Source: Purshia tridentata (taxonomy: Eukaryota > Streptophyta > Magnoliopsida > Rosales > Rosaceae). From it: a DNA stretch of 25,194 nt. The notes beneath the pieces were generated by a model. The model had not been told where the DNA came from and ran no database searches. It worked only from the letters and a program-made list of their open reading frames with translations. Below, piece by piece: positions 21,700 through 25,194 of this stretch; positions within the stretch are counted from its first letter, which is position 1; the number at the start of each line of letters is the position of its first letter. The stretch spans positions 1-25,194 of the forward strand of contig QANT01008075.1 in the NCBI GenBank assembly GCA_003254885.1, given 5' to 3'. Both the position numbers and the translations under genes were made by a program.

Positions 21700-22170
21700 C
21701 AATCATTTGGCATTTGGTTTAGAGCTAAGTTAGTCTCTTAACACGCGTTAAGCACATGCAAATTAACAGTTTTGAACTTGCAGTCAAATATTTTATTTGT
21801 TTAAAACAATGGTGATGAGAAAAGTGAGTTGCTGAAAATAAATTGATTTTGTATTTGTTTTGATCTTACAATCATTTGGCATTTGGTTTAGAGCTAAGTT
21901 AACACGCGTTAAGCACATGCAAATTAAGAGAGGGGCTTCCATGGGGCAGCTCTCACAAAGAGGTGGATCCTACAATACATGGGGCTTACCTCTTTGTGAG
22001 AGCTGCCCCATTGGGGCATGCCCCATGGAAGTCTCACGCTGCAAATTAACAGTTTTGAACTTGCAGTTAAGTTTTGTAGCAAATATTTTATTTGTTTAAA
22101 AAAATGGTGGTGAGAAAAGTGAGTGGCTGAAAATAATGAAAATAAATTGATTTTGTATTTGTTTTGATCT
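21700..22170. repeat. Tandem duplication (period 169 bp), second copy interrupted
   Basis: Copy 1 (21700-21868) runs from CAATCATTTGGCATTTGG to TTTGTTTTGATCTT. Copy 2 starts at 21869 with the same sequence and ends near 22168, lengthened by a 113-bp insertion plus its target duplication and by small indels. Landmarks shared by both are AACACGCGTTAAGCACATGC, AACAGTTTTGAACTTGCAG and ATTGATTTTGTATTTG. An 8-bp segment (AGTCTCTT) is present only in copy 1 and an 11-bp segment only in copy 2. Confidence 0.9.
21928..22040. mobile_element. 113-bp hairpin MITE with 9-bp target-site duplication (MULE-like)
   Basis: The insertion is flanked by perfect GCAAATTAA copies at 21919-21927 and 22041-22049; the uninterrupted duplicate copy has this site once. 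The arms share CTTCCATGGGGC at their outer ends and an inner 17-bp block AGCTCTCACAAAGAGGT with its complement; the right arm has about 15 extra bases near 22010-22025. A 9-bp duplication is characteristic of Mutator-like elements. The outermost bases of the two arms match only partly, so superfamily assignment is tentative. Confidence 0.8.
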
Positions 22171-22480
22171 TTCAGTTCAAATTATTCTAATTATTATATC
22201 AGTTATTGTTATGAGGAAAAAGAAAAACAAACAATTTCACGTAAATTCCAAAACTCAACAAAAATGAAAAAACAAAATACACACGTGTCAATAAGCTAGT
22301 AAGAGATAATTCCCTTCCTCACTCGAGAGTCGAGAAGCGCCGGAACATTATAGTCCATGATAAGGACCACCTATCCACCACATACTTATAAGTTATATAT
22401 AACCATTTTATTATTTTCCTAAAAAAGAAAAAACTTTTTATTTATCTAAAATTGGATTCATAATCTATCGTGTTTTTCTG
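22171..22480. other. AT-rich spacer
   Basis: No gene seen. An ACACGTGT G-box-like motif at 22281-22288 is the only notable site. Confidence 0.5.
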
Positions 22481-22489
22481 TTAGATTCA

Positions 22490-22803
22490 ACCTGGTGGCG
22501 TGAGCACAGCATGGCAGGTGGCACTGTGACACGCGCGAACACCGCCACATGGTCAGCGGAATCTATAGACACGTGGTCGGCAGCGACGGCTATTAGGTGA
22601 GCGTTCGTTTGGAGTTTGGACACGGTCAGTTGTCAGTTGGAGAAGTCACACTCTGAGCACGTGATCTTGAGCTGAGTCAGCTCCGAGATTGGAGGACGGC
22701 CTTTTGGTTTCGTATGATTGTGTCGACGGTCAGTATGAGTTGTGACTCTGTTGTGGTTTGTGGACTACAATTACTGGGCTCAAAAGTCAAAAGTCAAAAG
22801 TCA
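22490..22803. promoter_or_regulatory. GC-richer promoter-like island with G-box, MYB and W-box motifs
   Basis: This stretch is clearly GC-richer than its flanks and has no long open frame. It has CACGTGG at 22570-22576, CACGTG at 22658-22663, a tandem GTCAGTT at 22625-22638 (two CAGTTG MYB-type sites), a near-palindrome GAGCTGAGTCAGCTC at 22669-22683 centred on the bZIP-type TGAGTCA, and three tandem AAAAGTC units at 22782-22802 that create two AGTCAA (W-box TTGACT) sites. The motif density suggests regulatory DNA, but no gene lies next to it inside the window. Confidence 0.4.
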
Positions 22804-22911
22804 TACTCCTTGCTATGCTCACTTTGTTATTTTTACTTTTGAGCTGTGGTCGATTTTGTCAACATTTAACGCCCAAGCTGCAGTGCTATATTGAAAAACA
22901 ACAAAAAAACA

Positions 22912-22963
22912 GCTAATTTGGATTTTACTTTTTTATTTTTCCAGAAGGCTAATTCGGATTTTA
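22912..22963 (-). repeat. Micro-insertion: 20 bp insert between 16-bp near-perfect direct repeats
   Basis: GCTAATTTGGATTTTA (22912-22927) and GCTAATTCGGATTTTA (22948-22963) differ at one base. The 20-bp insert between them is pyrimidine-rich on the plus strand, so A-rich on the minus strand (CTTCTGGAAAAATAAAAAAG). Same architecture as the insertions at 5628, 19804 and 23836. Confidence 0.5.
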
Positions 22964-23317
22964 ATGTCATTGACTTGTTTAGTTTATTTATACAAATCGG
23001 CACACCATATACTCTAAATTTCATTTGTTTTGGCAACTCTCGATTTTGGTTAGATCCAGAGTTTACAAGATGAGGGATTATTTGGGTTTTCTACAAGTTT
23101 TACGAAGTCAAAATCAGTTTAACATAAATAATTTTGGGTGGGATCATTAATATGTTAATAATTCACATATTATAATATAAATAGATGACGAGAGAAATAC
23201 TTAGATCTTAAGTTTTGAAAGCTGTTGAGTAATTCAGTTAAAAGAACTGTAGAATTACCCATAATGTACCCAAGTTCAATCTCAGTCCCCTCCTCTACTC
23301 AAAAACAAAATGCCTTT

Positions 23318-23477
23318 AGTTTTGAGAACTTTTTCATTCTTAGTTTTTAATATGGACCAATAAATTCATAATATGTGTTAATACCTTGGAAAAAGTATAA
23401 AATAAGCTTAGCTTATTTAAAAGAATGATACATATTATAAGATTATTAATACTGAGAATAAGAAGGTCCTCAAAACT
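23318..23477. mobile_element. Imperfect foldback (inverted repeat) element
   Basis: The two halves of this 160-bp segment are imperfect inverted copies meeting at a central AAATAAGC-TTA-GCTTATTT palindrome (23400-23418). The outer 23 bp of the arms (23318-23340 and 23455-23477) begin AGTTTTGAG on each strand and differ at about four positions, all transitions. No coding capacity. It may be an old foldback or MITE-type transposon; no target duplication was found. Confidence 0.55.
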
Positions 23478-24060
23478 GAGAACCCGAGTATTTTCCAACG
23501 ACCTTAATAATTTTAGGATTTTTTTTAAAAGTTCGGTTTGATTACTTTTGTAAAAAGTACTTTTGTACAATAATGCTGCTTTCAAAAGCACTTTTATTAT
23601 AATTAAGTAGATAAATTTTAATGGATTAATTATAGACAGAGGCGGGCTAACATAAGTGCCTGCCAATGAAGACAATTGCGCCCAATCTCCAAATGTCCAC
23701 CTCCACACCCACTCAAATTTTGAATATCCTACTCATTGTTATGTTTTTAAGATATGTGGACAAGTTGGAGCTCAAAAAAGCGGTAAGATCTCTATTGGTG
23801 AAATTTTTTAAAAGTTACAAATCATTAAACATCTTGACTAACCACATATATTCATTTAAAAAAAAGAAAGAAGAAAGACTAACCACATTTATATTTTTTT
23901 CATTTTGGTTAATAGTAATTAAAATAAAATTATAAAAAAAGACATTGATTAATATACAACTTTTAAAAAATTGATTGATTTATCTGTACTTGTAATTGAC
24001 TCTACAAATTAACTAACCCATGAGAATTATATTGAAAACAAGGGAATGGCAAATTTGGAA
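23478..24060. other. AT-rich intergenic DNA
   Basis: No gene. It holds a 12-bp perfect palindrome AAAAGTACTTTT (23553-23564) with a diverged copy AAAAGCACTTTT (23584-23595), a pattern seen in plant transposon ends, and the micro-insertion at 23836-23888. Confidence 0.5.
23836..23888 (+). repeat. Micro-insertion: 29 bp A-rich insert between 12-bp direct repeats
   Basis: GACTAACCACAT occurs perfectly at 23836-23847 and 23877-23888. The 29-bp insert is short unique sequence (ATATTCATTT) followed by a purine stretch dominated by A. This is again the retroposon-like layout of tail plus target duplication. Confidence 0.6.
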
Positions 24061-24080
24061 GGGAGGAATATTGGTGGATG

Positions 24081-24195
24081 TGCATGCGAGCAAGCGTGAG
24101 TGAAGCTTGGTGGTGTTGCGTATGAAAGTGTTGCCAAAGCGTGGAAGCCAACTCATGCATACGTTGGCATGTAGCATGCTTTCGATTTCCATGCA
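24081..24195. promoter_or_regulatory. Cluster of RY (CATGCA) motifs
   Basis: TGCATG at 24081-24086, CATGCAT at 24154-24160 and CATGCA at 24190-24195, with additional GCATG sites between. RY motifs are bound by B3-domain regulators of the ABI3/FUS3/LEC2 group. No gene start is visible nearby, so function is speculative. Confidence 0.3.
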
Positions 24196-24789
24196 CGCTA
24201 CGATTAATTTGATAAAGACCACTGCACCAAACTTTAGGGTTTAATTAAATTGTCTTGCTGACTTTTATTTCTTTGACACTGAATTGTATTTTTCAAATTT
24301 AAAAAGAATATTAATGAAGTATGAACTCGGGCAAAATTGAGATAATGATTGTGATTTTTTTCTTTTGTTTAATCAATATTTCTTCGTTATTTCCATGCTC
24401 ATCTTTAATAATATTAAATTATTTATGTCTTTTTGATCTCCAAGTTTTGAAGATTGTCCAGTACATTTCTGATATTATATTCTCATTTTAACCTATTTAT
24501 ATGGGTTCATCATCCCATCACAATCACAATCACATGCCAAGTAGAAAAACATGGTTTATTCATATTTAATTTGCACAGACATTGATATGAGCAATATTTT
24601 AGTGATTATGGTAGGTCGCGCATTCCATTTTGGTACTTGAGAACGAGTTATCTATTTAAAAAATTACAATATTTAATTTAATGATTATTCGTTACCGTCC
24701 TTCATAATATATAAGGAGGTTTTTTTCTTGACTTTTTTTGGATATAGTCTTTAAGAAATGGGGTAGCTAGCAATAACCATGTGTAGGGT
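24196..24789. other. AT-rich intergenic DNA
   Basis: No gene or clear element seen. Confidence 0.5.
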
Positions 24790-24925
24790 GGGCCCTATGC
24801 ATTAGGGCCTTTGGAGAGATGTTTAAAACAAAATATTACAAGAACTATTTACATGTTGGGCCCTAATCCTTGGGCCTTAAGAAAGATCTTTATAATGAAG
24901 TATTACAAGCACTATTTATAGACTC
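24790..24925. repeat. Two-copy 68-bp tandem repeat
   Basis: Each unit begins GGGCCCTA (24790 and 24858), has a GGGCCTT about 15-17 bp later and an ATTACAAG-ACTATTTA block in its second half (AGAACTATTT / AGCACTATTT). A partial third unit starts GGCCTTTGGATC at about 24926. The units are diverged, so the duplication is not recent. Confidence 0.7.
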
Positions 24926-25194
24926 GGCCTTTGGATCATGATAACAAATCATCTATATCGATCCACCAAGGTTCTATGGATCTAAAATTATAATGAAATT
25001 TGTGAAATATAGTTTTAATGTTGTCAATCTTATCTTGTAATTAAGACCACATGAATTTTTCATAAAATTCATTTGTGAAAAATGTTACGACTACTCATTA
25101 TTATACTATTTATTTTAAATATTTATAACTTTATTTAAAATAAATACAAATATTAATATATCATTCACATGATCATTTCATTAATGAATCTCTC
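24926..25194. other. AT-rich right end of window
   Basis: Partial third repeat unit followed by AT-rich sequence. No coding region or element end is recognisable up to the window edge. Confidence 0.5.

Noticed and set aside
21860..22099. 79-residue frame across the tandem duplication and hairpin element
   Set aside because: The frame exists only because the MITE inserted; its sequence follows the inverted repeat, not a protein family.
23340..23935. Frames of 122 aa (minus) and 89 aa (plus) in the right part of the window
   Set aside because: Low-complexity Lys/Ile/Leu-rich translations of AT-rich and foldback sequence; no motif, no splice structure.
24147..24168. Short hairpin GCCAAC...GTTGGC as a microRNA precursor
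   Set aside because: Six-bp stem with a 10-base loop is far too short for a plant miRNA precursor.

Overview
This window is nuclear DNA of a flowering plant, almost certainly a woody eudicot and possibly Rosaceae (the Rosaceae call rests on overall gene character and is low confidence). Evidence for a plant: multi-exon genes with GT-AG introns, a GRAS transcription factor, a plastid-targeted RelA/SpoT homolog, AT-rich intergenic DNA and several short non-autonomous transposons. There is one ambiguous base, an N at 1604. I see no bacterial genes, rRNA, tRNA or CRISPR array.

Layout of the genic left 19 kb. (1) An intronless GRAS gene, NSP1-like, at 1816-3471 (+), with about 1.3 kb of upstream DNA and a transposon-like inverted-repeat element at 122-464. 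(2) A six-exon RING E3 ligase of the SP1/MAPL family (SPL2-like, 389 aa) at 4038-6857 (-), convergent with NSP1. (3) Two alpha/beta-hydrolase paralogs in tandem on the minus strand, 7615-9131 (339 aa) and 10528-12080 (330 aa). They share the same four-exon structure; the second carries a transposon-like insertion in its last intron and a changed residue in the nucleophile elbow. (4) A small intronless membrane protein gene at 13354-13719 (+). (5) A two-exon TAF9 gene (TFIID subunit, histone fold, 179 aa) at 14322-14935 (+). (6) A six-exon chloroplast RSH2/RSH3-type (p)ppGpp synthetase/hydrolase (745 aa) at 15565-19168 (-), convergent with TAF9.

The right 6 kb (19169-25194) has no protein-coding gene I can support. 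It holds the RSH leader, a 169-bp tandem duplication whose second copy contains a 113-bp hairpin element flanked by a perfect 9-bp target duplication, an approximately 160-bp imperfect foldback element, a GC-richer promoter-like island with G-boxes, MYB and W-box motifs, an RY-motif cluster and a 68-bp tandem repeat.

The genes do not form a pathway. They are a normal plant mixture: symbiosis/strigolactone transcription factor, organelle-membrane ubiquitin ligase, lipid/ester hydrolases, basal transcription and plastid stringent response. No new protein system is evident. The most unusual signal is a set of very small insertions (18-30 bp, A-rich on one strand) flanked by 12-16 bp direct repeats, found at four places (5628-5671, 19804-19863, 22912-22963, 23836-23888). 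They look like extremely truncated retroposons or filler from staggered-break repair.
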